A DNA stretch of 22,121 bases from JBFXAM01 sp050184295 (GCA_050184295.1 JBFXAM010000071.1:1-22121); one strand, 5' to 3'. Numbered from the stretch's first letter, positions 1-8,571 are shown. Program-made: numbers and translations. Notes: generated from the sequence alone by a model not told the origin.

Positions 1-122
1 TTGCACGTGTTGCCCACGTCGCGGCCGTACTTCGGCCAGGGATCGCTGTCGCTCAACTGGCCCCACGCTGTCCCGCTCGTGGCGAGCATGAGAATCACCC
101 CCGTCGCGACGGGTGCACGCAA
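1..122 (-). CDS. N-terminus of a secreted protein, cut by window edge
   Basis: Reading leftwards, an open frame with a TTG start at 122 (alternatives GTG at 98 and ATG at 89) encodes a short signal peptide with an Arg near the start, a hydrophobic stretch (VILMLA) and a small-residue end near TAWGQ. It continues with a DPWPKYGRDVGNT segment and runs off the window. The 'DPWP-x-YGRD-x-x-NT' opening is reminiscent of secreted PQQ-like or WD40-like beta-propeller proteins, where a similar Trp-Pro/Asn-Thr motif begins the first blade; this is family resemblance only. A weak TAGGT lies just before the TTG. The frame stays open upstream through the microsatellite but has no ATG/GTG/TTG there, so the repeat is most likely untranslated. 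Only about 40 residues are visible, so the function is not assignable. Confidence 0.5.
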   Translation of the reverse strand, partial: MRAPVATGVILMLATSGTAWGQLSDSDPWPKYGRDVGNTC

Positions 123-130
123 ACACCTAC

Positions 131-222
<92 letters not shown>

Positions 223-333
223 GAGAGTTGTTCACCGACGATCTCCGTCTCAGGCGACGCGGTTCGGCGATATCCCCCAATTGCAGCAGCCTAGCACGGC
301 TCTCTCCGCCGCGCCAAGAAAAACCGAGAATTC

Positions 334-434
334 GGTAGTGGGTCAGTTTCGTGGAAAAATGAATTTGAAAGGGTGCTACGGGCGTCTCGCCCGTGTCTTC
401 CGCATGAACGGGCGGGAGCCGGGTCAGTCCCGCC
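334..434 (-). repeat. Dispersed hairpin-bearing repeat, copy 1
   Basis: A 50-bp core at 334-383 matches the reverse complement of 12909-12958 at 43 of 50 positions without gaps. Next to it is a 7-bp stem with 3-nt loop at 378-394 (ACGGGCG/CGCCCGT). A second 7-bp stem pairs 411-417 with 428-434 (GGCGGGA/TCCCGCC). The stop codon of the zinc-ribbon gene (424-426) lies in the loop of this second hairpin, so the repeat appears to have supplied that gene's 3' end. On the minus strand the hairpins follow the gene's stop and may also act as a transcription end. It resembles non-coding dispersed intergenic repeats such as REP/MITE-like sequences; the family is not identified. Confidence 0.8.
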
Positions 435-2148
435 GACTGGTTGTTGTTGCCCGGCCGGTTCGCAACGCCGGCGTCGCGGCTTGCGCTTCCGACGCAGTTC
501 GGCCGGCGGGAGCCGGGCGGGCCGCGGGACCGCGCATCGCGGGTTCGCGCAGTGTTGTGGCTTGCGGGGCGGCCACGCCTGCGCGTGCAGCCGACGCGCG
601 CGGCGGCGCGCCGCTCCGGCGCGGCGTCGCCGATCCAAACAGCCGCTTGCGCACGACCGTCAGGCGCCACCAGACGCCGGCCCACCCGGCGAGAATGATC
701 GCAATGAGCAGGAGCTTGGTCGGGTAAACCGCGCCGCCGATGGCACGCACGCCGGACAGCGCCTCGCGCACCGGCCCCACGCTCTCGATCAGCACGGCGA
801 TCAGCACGAACAGCAAGAGCCCCCACGCGACGTGAACGCTGCGCCGCGCTTCCGGAACGGTCACACCCGCCGACGCGTGCAGCATCGCATTCAGCACGAG
901 CACGGCGGCGGCTAGCTCCAGCATGCCATACGCCGCGTCCCAGTCGCCGAACGGCAGCACGACGCTGCCGGTCGCAAGCTTGTACAGACTGATGATCAAG
1001 GCGAAGCCCGCGACGTGGAGGGCGGCGGCGGCGATGTTCCCCGCGCGGGTCGCGAATCGGCCCCAACCCGCTGTCAGCGCCGCCCACACGCACGCCACCC
1101 ACGAGAAGATGTACACCACCTGCACCGGCGTACTGAATCCGACGAGGCCGAACGTGCTCGGCAGCAGTAGCGCTTTCATCGCGAGTGCGAGCTGCGTGAA
1201 GCCGACGACACGATCGAACCGCGCTGCCTCGCCGCCCGCGAACCACTGATTCAGCTCCGCGATCGTATGCATCCGGCCGCACTCGGAGCAGCGCAGGCTG
1301 ATTTCCGGCATCACCGGGTAGCCGCAGCCCAGGCAGCGCAGCCGCATGGCGCTCGACTCCGAGGCGGAAACGGAGACCGCAGTGGCCGCCGGCGGCGCGG
1401 GCGCCGGCAGCGGTGCGGGAACCGATGAGGTCGGTGGCCCGGAGGCGCGCGGCGACAGCGCAACGCCGGACGGAGTCGGCGACGAACTCGGCGCGGGCGC
1501 CGTTTGAAGCGCCGCAGCGGGTGCGATCGGCGGCACCGGCGCACGAAGACCACGGGGGCTCGTGACGGATGGCGCGATGGTGGATGAAGTCGATGCGGAC
1601 GGCGGCGGCGCTGGCGCGCCTGCGGACGGATTCTGCGCTCCCGCCGCGGGCGCGCTCCGCACTCCGGACGCCGGCCCCGGCAGCGGCGACACGCCCGAAG
1701 CAGTCGACGGCGCGGGAGGCTGCGGGCTGGGACGCACCGTTCGTTGCGCCGGCGGGTCAACGCGATCGGCATGCGCTGCGGTCGCGCTGCTCGCCGCCGG
1801 CGCGATCGCGGACCCGGCAGCCAGCGGCGACGGTGCGGCGGGATCCGTTGCGACCGGCGGCGCGGCGCGCGAATCCGCTTGAACCCTACCGGTTGGTGGT
1901 GGCGGCGCGCTCGGCGGGAATTCCGCACCGCGCGCATTGAGTTCCGGCAAGCCGGTCGACGCGGGGGCCGGCGATTGCGGTCTGGGAGGGACGATGGATG
2001 GCGGGGATGACTGCGGCTTTGACGCGGGCGGATCAGGCCGCGCGCCAGGCTCCGGCGACCCTGGCTTAGCGCGGTCCGATGAGCGGTGCAGCGCTTCCAG
2101 CGCTCGCAACGTCTCCGCGTCGTCTTTGGGCGGGCGACGGGTGGCCAT
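424..2148 (-). CDS. Zinc-ribbon, multispanning membrane protein with Pro/Ala-rich arm
   Basis: A 574-residue protein. The ATG at 2148 is chosen because GGAAGGAG lies 7 nt upstream; the frame opens earlier but without support. Residues 1 to about 260 are a low-complexity Pro/Ala/Ser arm. A zinc ribbon follows with two Cys pairs, C272-x2-C275 and C287-x2-C290. About six hydrophobic segments occupy roughly 305-498, and the last 75 residues are Arg/Ala/Pro-rich and look disordered and cationic. This architecture (zinc ribbon plus polytopic membrane domain) is common in planctomycete genomes and has no known function. The stop codon sits inside a dispersed repeat (334-434). It lies 165 nt downstream of the PilZ gene on the same strand and may be co-transcribed. 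I see no catalytic motif; function unknown. Confidence 0.8.
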   Translation of the reverse strand: MATRRPPKDDAETLRALEALHRSSDRAKPGSPEPGARPDPPASKPQSSPPSIVPPRPQSPAPASTGLPELNARGAEFPPSAPPPPTGRVQADSRAAPPVATDPAAPSPLAAGSAIAPAASSATAAHADRVDPPAQRTVRPSPQPPAPSTASGVSPLPGPASGVRSAPAAGAQNPSAGAPAPPPSASTSSTIAPSVTSPRGLRAPVPPIAPAAALQTAPAPSSSPTPSGVALSPRASGPPTSSVPAPLPAPAPPAATAVSVSASESSAMRLRCLGCGYPVMPEISLRCSECGRMHTIAELNQWFAGGEAARFDRVVGFTQLALAMKALLLPSTFGLVGFSTPVQVVYIFSWVACVWAALTAGWGRFATRAGNIAAAALHVAGFALIISLYKLATGSVVLPFGDWDAAYGMLELAAAVLVLNAMLHASAGVTVPEARRSVHVAWGLLLFVLIAVLIESVGPVREALSGVRAIGGAVYPTKLLLIAIILAGWAGVWWRLTVVRKRLFGSATPRRSGAPPRASAARAGVAAPQATTLREPAMRGPAARPAPAGRTASEAQAATPALRTGRATTTSRRD

Positions 2149-2313
2149 GACGCGGCTCCTTCCGTGGCTGCGCGTCGCGGCATGATAGCGGCGCCCCGGG
2201 AATACCGCGAGCGACCCGGCTCCATCCAATGATTCGCGGATGGGATTCGCGGAAGGCGGCGAAGTCGAGCCCGCAACGCCTTCGCAGCGCGCGACCCGGC
2301 GCTCCGGCGCCAC

Positions 2314-2706
2314 TCACGAGCCCGGCGTCGCTTCGTCGTCCTGCGGATAGACGAACTCGCAGCCGATCAGGTAGCCCGCCGCCGCCGTCGTGCAGTGTCG
2401 CACATACGCGTCGCCATAACACGACAGCTCGGGTTCGTGAATCGCGATCGAGATCTTCGTATCGGTCGGGATCGGCCGCCGGGCGCGCATCGCAAGACCG
2501 TGCCGGCTCAGGTTGTGCATGGTGGCGAGCACGTGCCGCTCGCCATAACAACTCGCCGGAAGCCACACTTCCACGGTGCCCGCAAACGGCCAGCGCTCCG
2601 ACTGCCGCAGACCCGGCGCCGTTTTCGGATGCGCCTCTACGCGCCGCGAGTCGAGCAGATCGGCAACCACCTGCGGCGTCATTTTCACAATGCGATCGGC
2701 GTCCAT
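2314..2706 (-). CDS. PilZ-domain protein (probable cyclic-di-GMP receptor)
   Basis: A 130-residue single-domain protein. The two PilZ signatures are present and well spaced: R34-x3-R38 (RQSER) and N65-x-S67-x2-G70 (NLSRHG), followed by beta-strand-like sequence ending in an 'IGCEFV' strand typical of the barrel. In characterised PilZ proteins these residues hold the cyclic-di-GMP dimer, so ligand binding is a reasonable inference. The start ATG at 2706 has an AGGGA about 6 nt upstream. The protein has no signal peptide or membrane span and is presumably cytoplasmic. The next gene on the strand is the zinc-ribbon membrane protein, a possible partner. What it controls cannot be told from sequence. 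Confidence 0.85.
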   Translation of the reverse strand: MDADRIVKMTPQVVADLLDSRRVEAHPKTAPGLRQSERWPFAGTVEVWLPASCYGERHVLATMHNLSRHGLAMRARRPIPTDTKISIAIHEPELSCYGDAYVRHCTTAAAGYLIGCEFVYPQDDEATPGS

Positions 2707-3278
2707 GACGTTCCCTCGCGACGATGCGTCGGCGGCGCGCCGCAGTCCCCGAGCCGCGCGACCGGGCGGCGAACTGTCCGCGTGGCCTCTCTCCGCGGCG
2801 GCGCTCGCGTGACTCGGCGGACGCGCGCCGCATCAACCCTGACCCAACGTGCTATTCATCGGACCGCGCGTCGATACGCGTGAATTGCGCGAAGCCGATC
2901 CGCCGCCACGGCGCCCGCACCGACGCCGGTCAGCCGCCGCGGTCGCCCCATCGCCGTCTCCGCGCCGGGGCGCACATTGTCCCACGCCGTGCAGCCGCGC
3001 CTTTATGAGTCGCGCACGCGGCGCGCGTCCGCGTCGACCCCGCCGCCCGCGTTTCCACGCGAATGCAGGCGTTTCCGCAGTCAACGTCTACTTGCGATTT
3101 GCATACTACCCCCGTTCCGAGCGCTGGCGCGGTGCGCGTGCCGCAAGGAAGCGCCCCGCGCACCGCCGTCATGACGCGCCACGCGAACCGACCGGCCGCG
3201 CCGTCTGAAAACGCGTACGCGGCCGCGATTCACGCGCGTCGCCGTGCGGCCCGCGCGCTCACAGAGGGGGGAATTCCG
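2707..3278. other. 572-bp intergenic region between divergent genes
   Basis: This stretch separates the leftward PilZ gene from the rightward protease pair, so it should hold promoters for both. It is GC-rich and its open frames are Arg-rich with no ribosome-binding site or recognisable domain. A weak -10-like CATACT at 3102-3107 has no convincing -35 partner. I see no repeat, RNA gene or conserved motif here. Confidence 0.5.
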
Positions 3279-4487
3279 ATGCGTCACTCGACTCGTTGTC
3301 GCGCGTTTGTCTTCCTGTGGCTCGCGCTCACCGGATGCACAACGCCGCTCACACCCACGGACGATCCGGCGACGCTCGCCGCGGCGCTCGGCACGTTCAG
3401 CGGCGGAACCGCGGGCGGCGCGGGAACGACCCTGGTCGGCGGCGCCCGCAGCTTCGCGGGCAGCGTCCGCGGCGCGAGCGCCTTCCAGCTCTTCAACCTC
3501 GGCGGCGCCAACGCGGGCGACCGCTTCGACCTCACGCTGCGCAGTCCCGCCGCGAGCATCAGCTTCGTGGTCGTCCTGCTGGATGCCGACCAGGACATGG
3601 TCATCCGCGGCGTGCTTTCGAACAGCACCTCGCTTGCGCACGTCATGCGCCACGCCAGCGGCGCCATGCAGCTCGGCGTGATGCCCGCCTCCACCGGCGG
3701 CGGCGGCGATTTCGAGGTGATCGTTCAGCAGACTGCTTCCAACGCCGCAGGACCTACGCCGCAGGTCGTTTATCTCAACTACGCCGGCGGCGTCAACGTC
3801 CGCGTGCACACGCAGCCGCCGACGAGCTTCGGCAGCTTCGACGCCGGCCGGCTCGGGTCGGCGTACGCCGGTCAGACCGCAGCCATGAAAAGCGCGATCA
3901 CCCAGGCGATGCGCGACGACTACGCGTTCTACAACGTGACGATCGTCTCGTCGGACGAGGGCCCGCCGCCCGCGACGACCTATTCGACCGTGCATTTCGG
4001 CGGCAACCTGACCGGCCTGCTGGGGCTGGCCGACAACGTCGACATGTACAACGTCAACCCCGCGCAGAACGCGATCGTTTACACCGAAGTCTTCGCCAGC
4101 TACCAGTCCATGCAGCTCGACGCCAGCGAGATGGCCCTCATGATCGCCAACGTCGCCAGTCACGAGCTCGGACACCTCCTCGGGCTCTTCCACACGCGCA
4201 ACCCCAGCGACCTCATGGACACGACCGGCAGCGCCTGGGATCTCGTGCAGGATCAGCGTTTCGTGCGCGTGGAGCTCGAACCCAGCGTCTTCCTCGTCGG
4301 CATGGGCAACTCGCCGCGACTGCTCGAACAAACCGTCGGCCTCCGCCCCGGCGCCGCCGCCAAATCCCCCGCCGGCATAACATCGAGTACGATCTACGCC
4401 AAGTACGAGCGCCGGGCTCGGCTGCGGGCGCTGGTCGACGATCACCTGGCACACGGATGCGGCACGTGCTTACACCTGGACGACTGA
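3279..4487 (+). CDS. Lipoprotein zinc metalloprotease (metzincin-type), first of tandem pair
   Basis: A 402-residue lipoprotein. The start at 3279 follows GAGGGGGG at 8 nt and yields a typical lipoprotein signal with lipobox LTGC (Cys20). Residues about 50-155 resemble a beta-sandwich pre-peptidase C-terminal (PPC)-like domain ('AGDRFDLTL ... VVLLDADQDM'). The C-terminal half is a protease domain with the extended zinc motif H295-E296-L-G-H299-x5-H305 and a following DLMD segment (M313) that fits a metzincin Met-turn. Zinc ligands and the general-base Glu are all present, so an active enzyme is expected, anchored at the cell envelope. The downstream paralogue starts inside its 3' end (31-nt overlap), suggesting one transcript. 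The substrate is unknown; similarity to matrixin/M10 or archaemetzincin-like families is by motif only. Confidence 0.8.
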   Translation: MRHSTRCRAFVFLWLALTGCTTPLTPTDDPATLAAALGTFSGGTAGGAGTTLVGGARSFAGSVRGASAFQLFNLGGANAGDRFDLTLRSPAASISFVVVLLDADQDMVIRGVLSNSTSLAHVMRHASGAMQLGVMPASTGGGGDFEVIVQQTASNAAGPTPQVVYLNYAGGVNVRVHTQPPTSFGSFDAGRLGSAYAGQTAAMKSAITQAMRDDYAFYNVTIVSSDEGPPPATTYSTVHFGGNLTGLLGLADNVDMYNVNPAQNAIVYTEVFASYQSMQLDASEMALMIANVASHELGHLLGLFHTRNPSDLMDTTGSAWDLVQDQRFVRVELEPSVFLVGMGNSPRLLEQTVGLRPGAAAKSPAGITSSTIYAKYERRARLRALVDDHLAHGCGTCLHLDD

Positions 4488-5647
4488 GCGGAGCGCAGAA
4501 CGCGCAACAGGAAAAAGGAATCAGCTTTCCGGGCGGCCCGCTTGGGCTTCGCCGAACCACCGGCACCTTGATCCTCAGTGCCCTCGCATTGCTCGCTCTG
4601 ACCGGCTGCCCGCAAGTCATGGAGCCCGGCGACGACGGCGATCTGCCGCTGCTCGACACCGGCAACAACAACACCTTCGACGGCGCTACCGCGCTCGCGC
4701 TCGACGGCGACGTCGAGCTCGCGTTCCGCGGCAGCATCTCCGGCGCCAGCGATCTCGATTTCTACCGCCTTGGAACGCTCTCCGCCGGCGACCGCGTCCG
4801 CATCGACGTCAAGCGCACCAGCGGCGACCTTGACGCCGTCGCCGCGGTCTTCGACGCCAGCGAAAACGTCCACAACTTCAACGACGACCGCGCGCCCGAC
4901 TCCAGCGACCTCAACCCGCTCATCGACTTCGTCATTCGCGGCCCGACCGGACCCTACTTCCTCGCCGTCGCCGGCCTCTTCTCCACCAACTCCACCGGCG
5001 ACTACGGCGCCACCATCACCATCGAACGCGGCGTCGGCGTGCCCGACCCACGTCCGCAGACGGTGTTTCTCGAATGGCGCGGCGGGCAGAATGTCACCGT
5101 GGAGAACGTCGGCACCTTCAGCCTGCCCGCATTCAGCGCCGCCGACGTCGGCCTGCCCGAAGCGCAAACGACGGCGCTGAAGGACCGCATCCAGTCGATC
5201 GTCGAAGAGCGCTATCAGGGCTTTCGACTCATCGTCGCAAGCTCCGACGATAACCCCCTGCCCGCCGCCCCGTTCACGACGATCTACTTCGGCAGCAACA
5301 ACCGGCGCGCGTTCGCGATCAGCGAGCAGATCGACTCGTGGAACCAGGACATGAGCGACAACGCGATTATCTTCACCGGCTCGTTCCGCGAAGCCTTCGG
5401 CGGCGACGCGTCGGTGGAGCAGATGGCCCAGGCCATGGGCAACACTGTCGCGCACGAAATCGGCCACCTGCTCGGACTCGTGCACACCGCGAGCTGCAAC
5501 GACCTGATGGACACCACCTGCGGCAACAACCGCATCCTCTTCCCGCAGTTCTTCAGCCGCGCGGCGCTCGACGAGACGACGTTCGCGACGGGGTTTCAGG
5601 ATGCGGTGTCGCTGCTGACGTGGATTCTGGGGTTGACGGGAATCTAG
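4457..5647 (+). CDS. Lipoprotein zinc metalloprotease (metzincin-type), second of tandem pair
   Basis: A 396-residue protein from the ATG at 4457. The start is uncertain: no good ribosome-binding site precedes it, an AAGGA at about 4515 has no in-frame start after it, and TTG at 4568 would give a short, cleaner signal peptide. Either way a lipobox ALTGC follows an RR-led hydrophobic stretch (Cys51 in the long form). Next comes a clear PPC-like beta-sandwich beginning NNNTFDGA with SDLDFYRL and a DLDAVAAVFD strand. The protease domain has H333-E334-I-G-H337-x5-H343 and DLMD (M351). It aligns throughout its protease half with the upstream gene (PQ-V-x-L start, SSD, DNAIIFTGSF versus QNAIVYTEVF, HE-GHLLGL-HT), so the pair arose by duplication. 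A pair of Cys (347 and in DTTCGN) may form a disulfide absent from the first copy. Confidence 0.78.
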   Translation: MRHVLTPGRLSGAQNAQQEKGISFPGGPLGLRRTTGTLILSALALLALTGCPQVMEPGDDGDLPLLDTGNNNTFDGATALALDGDVELAFRGSISGASDLDFYRLGTLSAGDRVRIDVKRTSGDLDAVAAVFDASENVHNFNDDRAPDSSDLNPLIDFVIRGPTGPYFLAVAGLFSTNSTGDYGATITIERGVGVPDPRPQTVFLEWRGGQNVTVENVGTFSLPAFSAADVGLPEAQTTALKDRIQSIVEERYQGFRLIVASSDDNPLPAAPFTTIYFGSNNRRAFAISEQIDSWNQDMSDNAIIFTGSFREAFGGDASVEQMAQAMGNTVAHEIGHLLGLVHTASCNDLMDTTCGNNRILFPQFFSRAALDETTFATGFQDAVSLLTWILGLTGI

Positions 5648-5798
5648 TTGCGGCGATCAGAACCCCGCACGCAAGTGCGCGGCCGCCCGAATCCCATCCG
5701 TCCCGACCGGACCGCGGATGAGACGGACCGCAGGGTGAATCCGATGCGCGCGCTGCCGACCGGGCGCGGTGCTCCGCTCCAAGCCCGGAAACCGACTT

Positions 5799-5815
5799 GC
5801 ACGCCATCGGCGTGC
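5799..5815. terminator. Hairpin just past the ketosynthase stop
   Basis: A perfect 7-bp stem (GCACGCC/GGCGTGC) closes a 3-nt loop. It starts 8 nt beyond the leftward ketosynthase stop at 5824 and sits between convergent genes. There is no T tract on either strand, so this may be a non-canonical terminator or a 3'-end stabiliser. Confidence 0.35.
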
Positions 5816-5823
5816 GCCTTCGC

Positions 5824-7116
5824 TCATTTCGCCGCGCGCACCACCAGCGTGTCGTTCTGCCCGCCGAAGCCAAAGCTGTTCGACAACGCCACCCGCACCG
5901 GCGCCGGGCGCGCCTGGTTCGGCACATAATCGAGATCACAGTTGGGGTCGGCTGAGTTGTAATTGATCGTCGGCGGGATCACGCCGTCGCGCATCGCCAG
6001 CACGCAGGTGATCAGCTCGACCGCGCCCGCCGCCGCGACCAGGTGGCCCATCATGCTCTTGATGCTGCTGACCGGCACCTGCCGCGCCCGCTCGCCGAAC
6101 ACGGTGCGGATCGCGAGCGTTTCGAGCTTGTCGTTCTCCTCGGTGCCCGTGCCGTGTGCGGAGACGTAGTCGATCTGTTCCGGCTGCACGTCCGCGTCGC
6201 GCAGCGCGGCGCGCATCGCGGCGATGGCACCGCGGGCGGTCTCGTGGATGTCGGTCACGCGGAACGCGTCGGCGGTCGAGCCGTAGCCGACGACCTCGGC
6301 GAGGATCGGCGCGCCGCGCTGCCGGGCGCGCTCGAATTCCTCGAGGATGAGAATGCCCGCGCCCTCGCCGAGCACAAAGCCGTCGCGGGTCGCGTCGAAC
6401 GGGCGCGACGCGGTCAGGCACGTGTCGTTGCGCGTCGAGAGGGCCGTGAGCCGGTTGAAGCCGGTGACCCCGAGCGGGTGGATCATGCTGTGCGCGCCGC
6501 CGGAGATCATGATGTCCGCGTCGCCGCGGCGGATGATCTCGGTCGCCTCGCCGATGGCCTGGGTGCTCGCGGCGCAGGCGGTGAGCGTGTTGAGGTTCGG
6601 GCCCTGCGCGTTAAAGCGCACCGCGAGGTGGCCGGCGGACGAGTTCGGATCCTGCTCGCATTCGCGCGTCGCGCTCATGCGCTCGTACGCGACGTTCGCC
6701 CAGCGCACCGCGTCGAGCGTCCGCGACTCCGCCTGCCAGCCTGCCAGCGCCGCCGCCACGAAGTGGTCGAAATCGATCGGCCCTTCGCCGCCTCCCAGAT
6801 ATACGCCGACCATTTCCGGCGGCACGCCCTTCGTGCCGTTCAACCCGGCGCTGCGCCACGCCATCTCGGCGGCGGCGAGCGCGAAGCCCGCGTTGCGGGC
6901 GGCGGTCTTGTGCGCTTCGTAGTGCTCGCCGAGAAACTTGCGGAGGTCAAAGCCTTTCACTTCCGCGGAGAACTGCGTCGGATACGTGCGCGCATCGAAG
7001 ACCGTCGTCGGGGCGACGCCGCTCTCCCCGGCCAGCAGCCGCTGCCAGACGCCGTCGATATCGGCGCCCAGCGGCGTGACCCAGCCCATTCCGGTGATGA
7101 CCACGCGTCGTGTCAT
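5824..7116 (-). CDS. fabF: Beta-ketoacyl-ACP synthase (FabF-type), intact
   Basis: A 430-residue condensing enzyme that would extend an ACP-bound acyl chain by decarboxylative condensation with malonyl-ACP in the cytoplasm. The ATG at 7116 has GAGG 8 nt upstream and gives the usual 'RRVVITGMGWVTPLG' start. The full catalytic set is present: nucleophile C181 (TACAAST), H321 (SAHGTGT), K353 and H358 (IKSMMGH). The Cys-His-His spacing (140 and 37 residues) matches FabF. It is the last gene of the leftward acyl cluster, 114 nt after the degenerate ketosynthase, with which it probably forms a heterodimer by analogy to KS/CLF pairs (inference). The FabF/KAS-II-type fold is certain; a role in housekeeping versus specialised acyl synthesis is not decided by sequence, though the neighbours suggest a specialised one. 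Confidence 0.92.
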   Translation of the reverse strand: MTRRVVITGMGWVTPLGADIDGVWQRLLAGESGVAPTTVFDARTYPTQFSAEVKGFDLRKFLGEHYEAHKTAARNAGFALAAAEMAWRSAGLNGTKGVPPEMVGVYLGGGEGPIDFDHFVAAALAGWQAESRTLDAVRWANVAYERMSATRECEQDPNSSAGHLAVRFNAQGPNLNTLTACAASTQAIGEATEIIRRGDADIMISGGAHSMIHPLGVTGFNRLTALSTRNDTCLTASRPFDATRDGFVLGEGAGILILEEFERARQRGAPILAEVVGYGSTADAFRVTDIHETARGAIAAMRAALRDADVQPEQIDYVSAHGTGTEENDKLETLAIRTVFGERARQVPVSSIKSMMGHLVAAAGAVELITCVLAMRDGVIPPTINYNSADPNCDLDYVPNQARPAPVRVALSNSFGFGGQNDTLVVRAAK

Positions 7117-7230
7117 GCGTCGATCCTCGTAGCTGCTTTCAAAACCCCGCGCGCCCGTGCGGGGCCCGGCGGCCGGTCGCTTCTTCGGCCCACGGCACGC
7201 CCTGCCCACCACCGGCGTGGCGCGTGCGGA

Positions 7231-8571
7231 TCAGGTGCGAAACCGCCGGACGACCAGCGCCGCGTTCTGCCCGCCGCCGAGCGCGTACGCCAGCGAGAGC
7301 GCGTGTTCGATGCGCGCGTCGACGGGCTTGCCGCAGATCAGCCGCACACCCGGCTCGCGCGCGTGCTCGCCGTTCACCGCCGCGGGGACGGTCGCGTTCT
7401 GCACCGCGAGGACGGTGGCGATGAAATCGAGCGCCCCGCTGCCGGCGCCGTTGTTGCCCAGGCCGCCTTTGATCGCCAGCACCGGCGTCTGACCTGCCTT
7501 GCCGGCGAGCACGCGCCGGATCGCGTTCGCCTCCGCGGCGTCGTGCGCCTTCAGCCCGCACGCGAACGCCGCGAACAGGTCGAGTCCGTCCGCCGCCACG
7601 TCGGCGTCGCGCAGCGCCTTCTCGCAAGCCAGCGCCGCGCCGCGTCCCTCGGGATGCGGCTCGGCGGGTTGCTGCGCGTGATAGGCGTCGCTGCTCGCGC
7701 CGAAGCCGACCACCTCGGCGTAGATGCGCGCATGTCGCTTTCTGGCGTGCTCCAGCTCTTCGAGAATCACCAGTCCGCCGCCCTCGGCGGCGACCGTGCC
7801 GTCGCGATCGGCGCCGAACGGCCGACACGCCCCCGCGGGATCGTCGTTCCGCGTGCTGAGCCGCTTGGCGAGCGACTGGCGCATGACGGCCATCGGGTTG
7901 GATTTGCTCTCGGCGCCGCCGCAGATCATCACGTCCGCGGTTCCGCGCTGAATGGTGCGGAATGCCTCGCCGATCGCGAGGTGGCTGCTGGCTTCCCCGC
8001 AGGTGATGGTGTTGCTCGGCCCCTGGCAGTCGTGCACGATGGTCACGTGACACGCGAGCATGTTGGGCAGAAACTTCAGCAGCCAAAGCGGCGTGAGGTT
8101 GTTCATGCCCTCGGCGCCCCAGCGCGCGAGGCTGAACGCGCCGTCGTCGCCCGCGGCGCTCGCCAGCGCGCCGGACAACTCCGGGAGATCGGCACAGATC
8201 AACCCCGAGCCGATGTTGGCGCCCATCCGCGTATTGTCGACCGGCGCCGCCTCGGGCAGCTCGTTGCGATCGACCAGACACTTCGTGCGAAGTCCGGCGT
8301 CCGTGACCGCCTGGTGGGCGGCGGCAACCGCGAGGACGATGTCGCGGGCCATGATCTTCTCGGCTTTGCGATAGCCCTTGGGCACGAAGTCGGCCAGCTT
8401 CAGCCCGTCGATCTCCGCACCGACCTGCGAATCGAAGCGCGCCGGATCGAACGCCTGCATCCGACGGACCGCGTTCCGGCCGTCCAGCAGCGCGTTCCAG
8501 AACGTCGCCGCGCCGCAGCCCAGCGGACTGATCGGCCCCAGACCGGTGATCACGACGCGTCGCTTGCTCAC
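7231..8571 (-). CDS. Ketosynthase-fold protein lacking both catalytic histidines
   Basis: A 446-residue thiolase-fold protein opening with 'KRRVVITGLGPISPLG'. It starts with GTG at 8571, overlapping the dehydratase stop (GTGA), with AGAGG 8 nt before. The nucleophile position is Cys (C191, TITCGEAS) and the structural Lys is kept (K368, AIKGG). The His of the usual AHGTGT is replaced by Phe (F336 in FAAFACGL), and the His of the GHxxxAAG motif by Asn (N373 in GLGNNGAGSG). F336 to N373 is 37 residues, the same as the His-His spacing in FabF, so the alignment is secure. Malonyl decarboxylation should be lost. Classical chain-length factors lose the Cys instead (often to Gln), so this is a different kind of non-elongating partner. 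It may control chain length, accept a starter acyl group on Cys191, or stabilise the intact ketosynthase. Confidence 0.88.
   Translation of the reverse strand: MSKRRVVITGLGPISPLGCGAATFWNALLDGRNAVRRMQAFDPARFDSQVGAEIDGLKLADFVPKGYRKAEKIMARDIVLAVAAAHQAVTDAGLRTKCLVDRNELPEAAPVDNTRMGANIGSGLICADLPELSGALASAAGDDGAFSLARWGAEGMNNLTPLWLLKFLPNMLACHVTIVHDCQGPSNTITCGEASSHLAIGEAFRTIQRGTADVMICGGAESKSNPMAVMRQSLAKRLSTRNDDPAGACRPFGADRDGTVAAEGGGLVILEELEHARKRHARIYAEVVGFGASSDAYHAQQPAEPHPEGRGAALACEKALRDADVAADGLDLFAAFACGLKAHDAAEANAIRRVLAGKAGQTPVLAIKGGLGNNGAGSGALDFIATVLAVQNATVPAAVNGEHAREPGVRLICGKPVDARIEHALSLAYALGGGQNAALVVRRFRT

Noticed and set aside
3081..4454. A 457-codon frame opposite the first metalloprotease
   Set aside because: Shadow frame: the plus-strand product has a lipobox and a full zinc motif, while this one has neither domain nor plausible start.
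5666..5679. A 5-bp stem with a GCAA tetraloop shortly after the second metalloprotease
   Set aside because: The stem is short and no T tract follows, so a terminator call is not justified.
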